Assembly (NCBI GenBank): GCA_049324315.1
Contig: JBMOKU010000062.1
Location: 1 to 44,944, forward strand
DNA from: JBMOKU01 sp049324315
Lineage (GTDB): Bacteria; Bacillota; Clostridia; Peptostreptococcales; Thermotaleaceae
Reading direction: 5' to 3'
DNA length: 44,944 bases
Both the position numbers and the translations under genes were made by a program. Below the pieces are notes generated by a model. That model was given only the letters and a program-made list of their open reading frames with translations. It searched no databases and was not told where the DNA came from. This document shows, in pieces, positions 24,044 to 33,061 of this stretch; the first letter of the stretch is position 1; each line of letters opens with the position of its first letter.

Positions 24044-25276
24044 CTAAAAAACAAGCCCCAAACTTGATAACCTATCTTTCAACTCATCCATGATTTTCTT
24101 CTCTTCCTCCTCATCCTTTGCCTCATAGGTTACGGAAAAACGGAGGAACGCTCCTGCATCATCCCATGGTACTGTAGAAACAAGGGCGTGCTGGATAAGG
24201 TATTCTGATGCTTCTTCTGCATTTTTGAATCGAATGCCGGATTTTGTACCCTTGGGTATTGGGACATAACAGTAAAAGGTCCCTTTTGGCTTACTGGCTT
24301 GAAATCCAATTTGTCGAAGCATATCAACCAACAGGTCATGTCTTCGGGAGTATCTTTTGCAGTTCTCCTTCGTGATTTCTATATGTTGCAATGCCCGTAT
24401 ACCCGCTTTTTGAATGGCTATGAATTGTCCGGAATCACAGTTTGCCTTTACATTTCCATATACTTCAATGATCTTTGCATTCCCAGCAATAAAGCCTAAA
24501 CGCCATCCTGTCATATTAAAAGCCTTGGATAAGGAATGTAGCTCTACACCCACTTCTTTTGCGCCCTTGATGGAAAGGAAACTAATAGGTTTAACACCGT
24601 CAAAGGTGATTGGGCCGTAGGAAGCATCACAGACCACAATAATTTGGTTTCTTTGAGCAAAGTCTATGACTTCTTCGTAAAACTCTTTCGTGGCCACTTG
24701 ACCGGTGGGATTATTAGGATAGTTTAAATATAGCAGCTTAGCCCTTTGCAATATATCTTCAGGTATGATAGAAAAATCCGGATAAAAGTTGTTTTCCATG
24801 TGCAGTGAAAGTGGAAACACTTCACCGCCCAAATACTTTGTATGATTGGACATAATGGGGTAGCCTGGGACTGTTGTAAGGAGAATATCTCCTGGATTGA
24901 TAAAACACATGGGCAGCATAGCAAGGATTGTTTTTGCACCGATTCCATGCATGATTTCTTTAGCGGGATCCAAGCCATCAACATTATATTGTTCTGCTAA
25001 ATATTCTGCTGCTGCTCCTTGAAAATCATAGATTCCATTGTCAGCATACCATCGGTTTGAAGCTTTTCCGGCTTCTTCCCAGAGGGTTTTGACGATCAGC
25101 GGATCAGCAGGCAGGTCAGGCTCTCCAATACCCAAATCAATGATAGGTATATCAGGATGCGCTGCTCTGACCTTTGCCTTTTGCTGTTTTATTTTTAAAA
25201 ACTTATAGCCCTTATGCCGTGTATCAAATTCATTTCCTCCAAGTCGTTCTGCAATGCTGTTCTTAATAAAGCCCAT
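24044..25276 (-). CDS. dapL: LL-diaminopimelate aminotransferase
   Basis: DapL converts tetrahydrodipicolinate directly to LL-2,6-diaminopimelate with glutamate as amino donor and PLP as cofactor, a one-step branch of lysine and peptidoglycan precursor synthesis. The 410-residue fold-type I aminotransferase shows DLGIGEPDLPADPLIV, ASNRWYADNGIYDFQGAAAE, GIGAKTILAMLPMCFINPGD, NYPNNPTGQ, the PLP lysine in SLSKAFNMTGWRLGF and GTFYCYVPIPKG. The start is ATG at 25276; a GTG two codons earlier (25282) is possible, with GGAGGAG upstream of both. It is divergent from dapF, the next pathway enzyme. A truncated copy lies at 18180-18717. Confidence 0.92.
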   Translation of the reverse strand: MGFIKNSIAERLGGNEFDTRHKGYKFLKIKQQKAKVRAAHPDIPIIDLGIGEPDLPADPLIVKTLWEEAGKASNRWYADNGIYDFQGAAAEYLAEQYNVDGLDPAKEIMHGIGAKTILAMLPMCFINPGDILLTTVPGYPIMSNHTKYLGGEVFPLSLHMENNFYPDFSIIPEDILQRAKLLYLNYPNNPTGQVATKEFYEEVIDFAQRNQIIVVCDASYGPITFDGVKPISFLSIKGAKEVGVELHSLSKAFNMTGWRLGFIAGNAKIIEVYGNVKANCDSGQFIAIQKAGIRALQHIEITKENCKRYSRRHDLLVDMLRQIGFQASKPKGTFYCYVPIPKGTKSGIRFKNAEEASEYLIQHALVSTVPWDDAGAFLRFSVTYEAKDEEEEKKIMDELKDRLSSLGLVF

Positions 25277-25514
25277 TGTCACTCATCTCCTCCTTCATTG
25301 GAATGAGCATAACGATTGATATAAAAAGTCTTTTTAAAAGCGTTCTTTTATCATGTTATTCCTCTACTGTGGAAAGTGTTCACCGTTGAAACCTTTACTA
25401 GGGATAGAAAAAATCAATACTTTAAGAATTGTTTTTCGTAGTCAATATAGTTCATGATGCATAGAATAGTATAAATGAGGAAATGTATGCCTTTGATTTG
25501 TCAGGAGGGAGCGT

Positions 25515-26363
25515 ATGGAAAATAAAATCAGTTTTATGAAATTCAATGGGACAGGAAATGATTTTATTATTCTGGATAATAGGGAAAAACAGCATTCAGA
25601 TGATGCGTTAAGGCATATAGCAAAATCCATATGCAGACGGGGATTAGCTCTGGGCGCAGATGGTGTGTTAGTCGTGGAACTGTCTAAGGGCGTTAGTGAT
25701 TTCACCATGAGATTATTTAATGCAGATGGCAGTGAAGGAGAAATGTGTGGGAATGGTGCAAGATGTATTGCTCGATATGCCTACATGATAGGAATTGCCG
25801 GAGAGAAGATGTCTTTTGATACCCTTGCTGGAAGAGTTACTGCCTATGTCTGTGGAAGGGATGTCTCAATCCAATTAAATGACCCCACAACAATTGAATT
25901 AGAAAAAAAGGTAATACATTATGACCGGGAAATTGAATGTACATATATAGAGCTTGGGAATCCAGGTTTACCACACGTTGTAGTCGAGCAGCCGGATTTG
26001 GGAATGATTTCTAATGAGAAATTGACGGAATACGGAAGGAGCCTACGATATCATCACGCTTTTCCAAAAGGTGCGAATATCAATTTTTATAAGCTTTATA
26101 AGGATCAAAGTGTATTGGTTAGGACATATGAAAGAGGTGTAGAAGGGCTGACGATGGCTTGTGGGACAGGTGCGGCTTCTACAGCTCTTACTTTAATTTT
26201 AAAGGGAAAAATCAGGGGACCTGTTGTAAAAATTGATACGATGGGTGGTGAATTAAAGATCGAGGTTCAACAGGTGATGCCAAAGGTAAGAGGTTTATAT
26301 CTCCACGGATCAACAACGCTTGTGGCTGAGGGGTTTATTTTTCAGGAAGTGATGCAAGCTTAG
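25515..26363 (+). CDS. dapF: Diaminopimelate epimerase
   Basis: DapF turns LL-diaminopimelate into the meso form needed for peptidoglycan and lysine. The 282-residue cofactor-independent epimerase has the two catalytic cysteines, Cys78 in EMCGNGARCIARYAY and Cys216 in TMACGTGAASTA, and the conserved opening MKFNGTGNDFIILDN. The start is ATG at 25515 with GGAGGG just upstream. It is divergent from dapL with about 240 bases between them, in which I see no riboswitch. Confidence 0.95.
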   Translation: MENKISFMKFNGTGNDFIILDNREKQHSDDALRHIAKSICRRGLALGADGVLVVELSKGVSDFTMRLFNADGSEGEMCGNGARCIARYAYMIGIAGEKMSFDTLAGRVTAYVCGRDVSIQLNDPTTIELEKKVIHYDREIECTYIELGNPGLPHVVVEQPDLGMISNEKLTEYGRSLRYHHAFPKGANINFYKLYKDQSVLVRTYERGVEGLTMACGTGAASTALTLILKGKIRGPVVKIDTMGGELKIEVQQVMPKVRGLYLHGSTTLVAEGFIFQEVMQA

Positions 26364-26452
26364 GCAAAATGGAGAAAAAGATGAAAAACTATATGATAAT
26401 TTACTATTACAAATGTATACAGATGTGTAACTAAAATATTTAATTTTCCTTC

Positions 26453-26474
26453 GGAACGACGAGGGCGTCGTTCC
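26453..26474. repeat. Palindrome between dapF and nhaC
   Basis: GGAACGACG pairs with CGTCGTTCC across a four-base loop. There is no T-run, so it is probably a REP-like or mRNA 3' structure rather than a classical terminator. Confidence 0.5.
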
Positions 26475-26603
26475 CTAAAAAGAAAATGCATCTATATATT
26501 ATGATGCTAGCATACAAAAGAAACAATGATGATACGACCTTGCTAAGGAGGCGAATATAAATTTCTTTAATATGCAGCGGGCATTTTTTAAGGAGGGATA
26601 TAT

Positions 26604-28286
26604 ATGAAAACTGCCCATAAGAATCGTTTTGCAGTAGGTATTATTTTTGTAACACTGCTTCTATTCTTAATTATCGGCGGCATGACCTTTGCCGGTGGCA
26701 GCCAGGAAACATCTCAGCCTGACTTTGGTATCTTATCATTATTACCGCCCCTTGTTGCCATTGTGTTATGCCTGGTTACAAAGGAAGTCCTGCCATCTAT
26801 TTTTGTTGGCATATGGGTTGGGGCCACCATGCTTGTGGGTGGCAATCCAATTACCGGATTTGGAAAAACAGTTGAAATGCTGTGGAATAACTTGGGGGAC
26901 CCTTGGGGAGCCAGAATTGTACTCACCGGTTTAGCCATGGGTGGTCTTGTAGGAGTCATGTGGGTCGGCGGCGGTATCGACGCTATGGTTAACTGGATAA
27001 CTTCTAAAATCAAGAGTACAAAAGGAGCACTGATTGCTACAGAACTAGCGGGATTTATCATTTTTTATGAGGACTATGTGAATACCCTTGTAGTAGGTAC
27101 GACCATGAGTCCCATTACAGCTGATTATCGAATATCCAAGGAAAAATTATCCTATATCGTTGATGCTACGGCTGCACCCGTTGCTTGCATAGCACTGGTA
27201 TCTTCATGGATTGCTTACATGACGGGCCAGATTGGTACCCAATTTAATGCATTGGGGATTACGTACTCCACCTATGGGGCATATCTGAAATCCATTCCCT
27301 ATATTTTATATAATATTGTTGCCTTGGTTCTACTAACTTATGTGGTATTCTCAGAGCGGGATTTTGGCCCGATGCTGAAAGCAGAACGGAGAGCGAGAAC
27401 GACAGGTAAAATTATACGGGATGGTGCACAGCCGTTGAGTGGTCAGGGATCTCCCGAGGAGCTGCAGCCGGATATTGCCTGTCCAAAGCGACTAATCAAT
27501 TTTATTATTCCTGTAGGTTCTTTGGTAGTCCTTATCCTGCTGCTTATGCTGATTACCGGCGGTTGGCCTCAGGTTTCACTATCCCAGGCAATAGGCGATG
27601 CAGGTACATCAAAAGCTTTGTGTTGGGGCTCCTTCGGTGCTTTATTTATTACTATCATACTGTACAAAATCCAGAACCTGGCTTCTATAGCGAAGATATT
27701 CAAGGGCTGTATGGAAGGGATGAGAGCCATTGTCTTTGGCATTTTAATCCTCATCTTTGCATGGAGTATTGGTTCAGCCATTAAAGAAGTTGGAACAGCT
27801 AAATATATTATCAGTATTACACAAGGAGTCATTTCACCGGCAGTTATTCCGCTTATAACCTTTATCATCGCTGCTATCATATCCTTTGCTACAGGAACAA
27901 CTTATGGTACCATTGCTGTTGTCATGCCCATTGTGCTTCCGATGGTTCATGAAACCTCAATGGCAGCCGCCATTGATCCGATGACGTTCCTGTTTGCAAC
28001 CATCGGAGCTGTATTTGGCGGGTCTGTTTTCGGAGATCACTGCAGTCCCATCTCAGATACAACCATCATGTCTTCCATGTTCACGGGCTCTGATCATATG
28101 GATCATGTAAACACCCAGATACCCTATGCCTTATTGGGAGCATTGGGAGCTGCTGTGGGCTATATCGGTGTTGCATTACAGCTGCCGGCGATCGTAAATA
28201 TTCTTATAGCATGTGGTGTTTCTATTTGTATCTTTCGATTTATTTCAGAACCTATTCAGCAGGGAATTGTCGAAACAGATGAATAA
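26604..28286 (+). CDS. NhaC-family Na+/H+ antiporter
   Basis: A 560-residue membrane protein with twelve or more helices, of the NhaC family. Landmarks are SLLPPLVAIVLCLVTKEVLP, FYEDYVNTLVVGTTMSPITA (a charged helix break), FATGTTYGTIAVVMPIVLPM and GAVFGGSVFGDHCSPISDTT, the last typical of NhaC-type exchangers. It would exchange sodium, or an organic pair such as malate/lactate in relatives, for protons. The start is ATG at 26604 with AAGGAGGG upstream. It lies 240 bases after dapF and is followed by a terminator-like hairpin and an S66 peptidase gene. No substrate-deciding residue is readable. Confidence 0.88.
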   Translation: MKTAHKNRFAVGIIFVTLLLFLIIGGMTFAGGSQETSQPDFGILSLLPPLVAIVLCLVTKEVLPSIFVGIWVGATMLVGGNPITGFGKTVEMLWNNLGDPWGARIVLTGLAMGGLVGVMWVGGGIDAMVNWITSKIKSTKGALIATELAGFIIFYEDYVNTLVVGTTMSPITADYRISKEKLSYIVDATAAPVACIALVSSWIAYMTGQIGTQFNALGITYSTYGAYLKSIPYILYNIVALVLLTYVVFSERDFGPMLKAERRARTTGKIIRDGAQPLSGQGSPEELQPDIACPKRLINFIIPVGSLVVLILLLMLITGGWPQVSLSQAIGDAGTSKALCWGSFGALFITIILYKIQNLASIAKIFKGCMEGMRAIVFGILILIFAWSIGSAIKEVGTAKYIISITQGVISPAVIPLITFIIAAIISFATGTTYGTIAVVMPIVLPMVHETSMAAAIDPMTFLFATIGAVFGGSVFGDHCSPISDTTIMSSMFTGSDHMDHVNTQIPYALLGALGAAVGYIGVALQLPAIVNILIACGVSICIFRFISEPIQQGIVETDE

Positions 28287-28310
28287 AAGATGCTGAAAAG
28301 AATATGGATG

Positions 28311-28352
28311 GGAGAAAATCCGAGAAAATATGATTTGGGTTTTCTCCTGTTT
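28311..28352 (+). terminator. Terminator-like hairpin after nhaC
   Basis: GGAGAAAA pairs with TTTTCTCC, extended by CC/GG after a mismatch, followed by TGTTTTA. It lies just before the S66 peptidase ribosome binding site, so readthrough is possible. Confidence 0.6.
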
Positions 28353-28371
28353 TATGTAGGAGGGGGAAATC

Positions 28372-29322
28372 ATGAAGCAAAAACCGAAAGCATTAAAGAA
28401 GGGTGACACCATTGGTGTGATTGCTCCTGGCAGTCCGGCACCAAAGGAAGCATCGGAAAAGGGGATAAAGGTTTTAACAGAAATGGGCTTCCATGTTCTA
28501 TTGGGAGAATCGGTATTTCATAAAAGAGGATATCTGGCAGGAGAGGACGAGATAAGAGTAAGCGATATTCACAGAATGTTTTACAATCAAGAGGTGAATG
28601 GGATTGTTTGTATGCGCGGTGGTGACGGTAGTGGAAGACTATTGGATAAAATCGATTATGGACTCATTGCCAGAAACCCCAAAGTTTTTGTAGGATACAG
28701 CGATATTACCGCATTGCATATTGCTTTTTTACAGAAAGCAGATTTAGTTACTTTTCATGGGCCAATGGTTACATCTGACTTTGCCGAAGATGATGGCAAT
28801 GACTATACGAAAGAAGCATTCTATCAAGCCATAACCTGCTTACAGCCATTGGGGATACTTTATAACCCATCGGAGGCTAACGATAACGAAATCAAAATAC
28901 TCAAAAGTGGTAAAGCCTGGGGTGAATTGGTGGGAGGTAATCTGGCTTTGATTGCGTCAACTATGGGTACACCCTTTGAAATAGATACAAGAAATAAGAT
29001 TCTGTTTTTAGAAGATATACATGAGCAGATTTATCGAATCGATCGGATGATCAATCAATTGAGATTAGCCGGAAAACTACAGGCGGCATCGGGATTTATT
29101 ATAGGTGAATTCATTGATTACGAGCCTGATAATCCTGATGAGAGTCTAACCTTCCAACAGGTAATGGAGGATTTGATCCTGCCTCTGGGCAAGCCCACCC
29201 TAATGGGTTTGAAGTGTGGCCATGGGAAATATAAGATGACGCTGCCTTTGGGTGTGCTAGCAAAGCTGGATGCAGATAATGGATATGTATCAGTTATAGA
29301 AAGTGCATTGAATCTTTATTAA
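28372..29322 (+). CDS. S66 LD-carboxypeptidase (LdcA/MccF-like)
   Basis: A 316-residue cytosolic serine peptidase of family S66. Features are GDTIGVIAPGSP at the start, the nucleophile Ser in VGYSDITALHIAF (about residue 112), FHGPM, then the Glu of FLEDIHEQIYRIDRM and a late His in GLKCGHGKYKMTLPLG. LdcA enzymes trim D-Ala from recycled murein tetrapeptides; MccF relatives cleave microcin-like compounds. The nearby dapL and dapF genes fit a murein role but are not proof. The start is ATG at 28372 with GGAGGGGG upstream. There is no signal peptide. Confidence 0.88.
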   Translation: MKQKPKALKKGDTIGVIAPGSPAPKEASEKGIKVLTEMGFHVLLGESVFHKRGYLAGEDEIRVSDIHRMFYNQEVNGIVCMRGGDGSGRLLDKIDYGLIARNPKVFVGYSDITALHIAFLQKADLVTFHGPMVTSDFAEDDGNDYTKEAFYQAITCLQPLGILYNPSEANDNEIKILKSGKAWGELVGGNLALIASTMGTPFEIDTRNKILFLEDIHEQIYRIDRMINQLRLAGKLQAASGFIIGEFIDYEPDNPDESLTFQQVMEDLILPLGKPTLMGLKCGHGKYKMTLPLGVLAKLDADNGYVSVIESALNLY

Positions 29323-29507
29323 TGAAAGGATACTGAATTTACTTTATCGAGAATGAGATGTCGAATTTTGCGATAGATTTGTGGAATGTTTGTGAAGGAT
29401 TTTTGCCGTTTTTCACTAAATATCACTAAATATACAGAAGAAATAACGAAAGGATAAGCCTTAATAAGGCATCGGTTATCGTAAAGCGAGCTGAAGGTGT
29501 GCACACA

Positions 29508-31625
29508 ATGATCAAGGAAAGAGTAAAGCGAAGAAATAATAGAAAGGCATTAAGAAGTAGACTCCATCGAAAAAAACATTTACGGGCAGCACTAGATATG
29601 GCAGAGCTGCGAAAAATGAATGATTTTCATGAAGCAGTTATCGGGGGCATATCCGACGGATTATGTGTATGTCATAATATTCCAGAGTATCCTTATACGA
29701 AGTTTACCATTTGGAATCAAAGGATGACGGAGATTACAGGGTATACCTTGGAGGAGATTAACAAAACAAGTTGGTATCCAATGATCTATCCTGGTGAGAA
29801 ATCACAGCAAAGAACTGTGGAATGGATGGAAAGATTAAAGAAAGGGAATGATGTTCTTCATAAAGAATGGGAATTTATAGCAAAAACTGGAGAGAAAAGA
29901 CTGGTATCTATAAGTATATCAATTATTCGAACGGAACAATCATGTACCCATGTTTTAGCGTTGATAAAGGATGTGACAGAGCAGAAGAGAATGGAAAAGA
30001 TGCTGGCAGACCGTGAGGCCTATTATCGCCAGTTGACAGAAAATACGGTGGATATGTTGTCTCGCACAAATATTCACGGCATATTTGAATATGTTACACC
30101 TTCTCACAAAAACATTCTTGGATATGAGCCTGAAGAGTTAGTGGGAAAATCTGTATTTGAGTTTCTACACCCTGATGACATAGAGGAGGTCAAAACGCAG
30201 CTTTATGATTTTGTTATCAATCGTAAGGTAGAAGAAAAAGTTAAAGAATGCAGATTTATGCATAAAAGTGGATACTATGTATGGCTTGAAGTAGTTGGAA
30301 AGCTAATATTTGACAACCATTGTAATCCAATGGGTGCCATTTTCTGCTCTCGGAATGTGACGAATAGGAAAGAAACTGAAAAAGCCTTACTAGAGAGTGA
30401 AGAAAAGTATCGTTTACTTGTTGAAATGCTGCCCGATGCAGTGTATATACGAACAAAGGAACGGATCTTGTTTGCCAATCAAGCGGCGGCCCAGCAGGTT
30501 GGTGCGGAAAGTCCCGAGGAAATCATCGGTTCTATGGTAGGAGATTGGCTTATACCCCATGATGATTATATTCCTGAAATGAAGGAAAGAATAAATAGCT
30601 TTATGCGGGAAGGAAAACTGCCGTTAGGCGAAACCAAGTATGTCAGAAAGAAAGATGGAGAGACCGTTTTTTTTGAAACAGCTGCAAGACTTTTTCCTAG
30701 TAAAAATGATGAGTTAACCTGGATGCTCGTCTCAAAGGATATTAGCGAAAGGAAACGGGCAGAAGAATTAAAAAGGAATGTAGAGGAAAAAACAAGACTA
30801 TTGCAGGATGCTCTTGCCTATGACAGATTAAAGACAGAGTTTTTTGCCAACATATCCCATGAGTTAAAAACACCTTTGAATGTAATCTTAGGCTGCCTTC
30901 AGATGATGAGCTATGTATACGGGCGTGAGTCTGCTGCGGCCAGTCGGAAGGAAGCTCAGAAATACGAAAGTATCATGAAACAGAACTGTTATCGTCTTAT
31001 CAGGCTGGTCAATAATCTGATCGATATCACAAAGATTGATTCCGGTTTTATGAAGATGAATATGGAAAGCCATGATATTGTTAACATTGTAGAAGAAATT
31101 ACCTTATCCGTTGCAGCGTATATGGAAGCTAAAGGGCTGCAATTAGTCTTTGATACGGACCTAGAGGAAAGAGTGGTTGCCTGTGACCCGGATAAGATTG
31201 AAAGAATTCTATTAAACCTACTCTCCAATGCTATTAAATTCACACCAGCCGGAGGCCTGGTATTGGTTAAACTTATGAATGAAGAAGATCGCGTGATTCT
31301 GACCATTAAAGATACAGGTATTGGTATACCGGAAGAAAAGCAAGAGTTGATTTTTGAACGGTTCATGCAAGTAGACAAGTCTTTCACAAGAAATTGTGAA
31401 GGCAGTGGTATCGGTTTGAACTTAGTTAAATCGTTGGTAGAAATGCACAATGGAAAGCTGCAATTGAACAGTACACCCGGCGAAGGAAGTGAGTTTCTTA
31501 TTGAACTTCCTGCTGTGTTAGTTCTAGAAGAACAGGATCGAAATAAAGGTATTTATGATATCCATGGTAAAATTGAGAGGATACAAATAGAGTTTTCGGA
31601 TATTTACTTTCATCATCATATGTAG
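29508..31625 (+). CDS. Orphan cytosolic PAS sensor histidine kinase
   Basis: A kinase of about 705 residues with no membrane helix. A basic N-terminus (KRRNNRKALRSRLHRKKHLR) is followed by three PAS domains at about residues 45-160, 175-290 and 300-420 (for example YEPEELVGKSVFEFLHPDDI and GSMVGDWLIPHDDY), then HisKA with FFANISHELKTPLNVILGCL (His at about 457) and HATPase with LLSNAIKFTPAGG, IKDTGIGIPEEKQELIFERF and GSGIGLNLVKSLVEMHNGKL. GTG at 29499 is in frame, but GAAGG ends one base before it; ATG at 29508 has proper spacing. No response regulator is adjacent, so it may feed a distant regulator, as sporulation kinases do with Spo0A. That role is inference. Confidence 0.88.
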   Translation: MIKERVKRRNNRKALRSRLHRKKHLRAALDMAELRKMNDFHEAVIGGISDGLCVCHNIPEYPYTKFTIWNQRMTEITGYTLEEINKTSWYPMIYPGEKSQQRTVEWMERLKKGNDVLHKEWEFIAKTGEKRLVSISISIIRTEQSCTHVLALIKDVTEQKRMEKMLADREAYYRQLTENTVDMLSRTNIHGIFEYVTPSHKNILGYEPEELVGKSVFEFLHPDDIEEVKTQLYDFVINRKVEEKVKECRFMHKSGYYVWLEVVGKLIFDNHCNPMGAIFCSRNVTNRKETEKALLESEEKYRLLVEMLPDAVYIRTKERILFANQAAAQQVGAESPEEIIGSMVGDWLIPHDDYIPEMKERINSFMREGKLPLGETKYVRKKDGETVFFETAARLFPSKNDELTWMLVSKDISERKRAEELKRNVEEKTRLLQDALAYDRLKTEFFANISHELKTPLNVILGCLQMMSYVYGRESAAASRKEAQKYESIMKQNCYRLIRLVNNLIDITKIDSGFMKMNMESHDIVNIVEEITLSVAAYMEAKGLQLVFDTDLEERVVACDPDKIERILLNLLSNAIKFTPAGGLVLVKLMNEEDRVILTIKDTGIGIPEEKQELIFERFMQVDKSFTRNCEGSGIGLNLVKSLVEMHNGKLQLNSTPGEGSEFLIELPAVLVLEEQDRNKGIYDIHGKIERIQIEFSDIYFHHHM

Positions 31626-31650
31626 CTGTACATTTCTATGAATAATTACA

Positions 31651-31880
31651 TGTGTAGGGGACGACGACCATGGAAGCTACTGAAAAAGTACTACATCGTC
31701 CAGGTCAACACATGGGGACAGGGCCCCAGTCCGGCGAAAAACACACCGGACAGCGTACCAGTCCCCAAGTCTTGACCTTCCTGCTCAAATAACTTGAGTT
31801 TTTCAGTAGTCTCCGACCCTGTCGTCCCGCAAAATATTGTGGGCAGCTAAATGGGTGGATAGAGTCGTCCACCCCTACGT
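31651..31880. repeat. Large nested inverted-repeat element
   Basis: Concentric arms share one centre: GGGGACGAC (31657) with GTCGTCCC (31821), CTACTGAAAAA (31677) with TTTTTCAGTAG (31799), GGTCAA (31703) with TTGACC (31772), TGGGGAC (31713) with GTCCCCA (31761), and GTCCGG (31729) with CCGGAC (31746). A side hairpin GGGTGGA / TCCACCC and an outer TGTGTAGGGG / CCCCTACGTG pair lie beyond. It has no coding capacity. The whole gap 31626-31952 holds nothing else. It resembles a MITE or composite REP element. Confidence 0.65.
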
Positions 31881-31952
31881 GTGAAAATACGTTCTACTAC
31901 GAAAGTGTTGATCTATAACAAGCAACTCGACGAAGACAACATGAAAGAGTGG

Positions 31953-32765
31953 TTACGGGTTTATGGCCACTTTTTTAAGCATCGTCCACATGCCAACATC
32001 TTCAAAGCCTAGAGCACGGTAAATACTACCTGCTTTTGGATTATCATAGAAAAGACAGATTTCCTTTCCTTCTGCTTGTAGTTCTTTGCACAGCGTAGTC
32101 ATGCATTGGGATGCCAGACCTTGATTTCTATATTCTTCCCTTGTTGCGACACCAACGATCATGGCAGAGCAGCTGTTTTCCGCAGCAGTACGGGCAGTTG
32201 CTATGACTTTGTTCTCATATCTAACAAGGAATATACGGCCTCCACCATTTTGAATTTCCCTTTTTATACTTCCTCGTGTGCTCTCTGAAAATTCTCCGAA
32301 TTCTACAATGGTTCGAAGCAAATCTGCCACATCATCTACATCTTCTACACGGCCTTTCACTGCTTCAAGAGGACTGTGGGAGGCTAATTCTTTGACAGGC
32401 TTTACAAGACGAACAAAGTATGTATCTTGCTGCTTTTCGATTTGGAAGCTGCTGTGCTCTATAAAAGCGTCGATAATGCCTTTTTTGCCTGACAGGCATT
32501 CAATATTACCGTGTTCTTTCATAATTTGTGCCATACCATGTATGTCATAATCATTGTCTTTTGCATAAAGAATAAAGAAGTTAAAAAATCTCAGCAAAAC
32601 GGCCTTCAATTCTACTTCATTGTCAAAATCTCCATATATTTTCATAAAATCTGTTTCCATACCAAAGTTTTCGATATCTCCGATAATAAACAAATTAAAT
32701 GCACTTTCCTCTTGTAAAAAAGCCATTGTCATTTCTTTATCTATATCCGCCAGTTTTCGAATCAT
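31953..32765 (-). CDS. GNAT-family N-acetyltransferase
   Basis: A 270-residue protein. The N-terminal half (about 1-130) has no clear motif. The C-terminal half is a GNAT domain with IVGVATREEYRNQGLASQCM, where the acetyl-CoA pyrophosphate loop is R-N-Q-G-L-A, and LFYDNPKAGSIYRALGFEDV at the end. The substrate is unknown. The start is ATG at 32765 behind a GGGGGG-rich site. It is divergent from addB across a 296-base gap in which I see no other gene. Confidence 0.85.
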   Translation of the reverse strand: MIRKLADIDKEMTMAFLQEESAFNLFIIGDIENFGMETDFMKIYGDFDNEVELKAVLLRFFNFFILYAKDNDYDIHGMAQIMKEHGNIECLSGKKGIIDAFIEHSSFQIEKQQDTYFVRLVKPVKELASHSPLEAVKGRVEDVDDVADLLRTIVEFGEFSESTRGSIKREIQNGGGRIFLVRYENKVIATARTAAENSCSAMIVGVATREEYRNQGLASQCMTTLCKELQAEGKEICLFYDNPKAGSIYRALGFEDVGMWTMLKKVAINP

Positions 32766-33061
32766 TCTATATCCCCCCAGTGATTAGTTTAGACTTAATC
32801 AAAGTATTCGGTAAAGTTTATGATTATCCTTTATCAATATGTTGGATCATGGCTTTGCAGACCTTAATTCTTTGTAATATAGATAATCAACTCAAAAATT
32901 TTTTTTAGTTTTTGCCATAAGCCAGTAGCCTAATGAAGACTAACTTTCGAAAGGATCATGACCTGCTAAATAAATCCATTTCTAAAGATTGATATCTATC
33001 ATAGAGGCTGTTACATTCCTATGATATAATTTCAATATGAATGAACAGATGAGGTGGTATA

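Noticed and set aside
25283..25514. Lysine riboswitch between dapL and dapF
   Set aside because: The gap is AT-rich and shows no extended conserved helices or terminator in either direction.
26572..26606. Eleven-residue leader peptide overlapping the nhaC start
   Set aside because: The preceding AAGGAGG is too far from its ATG, and no attenuator structure follows.
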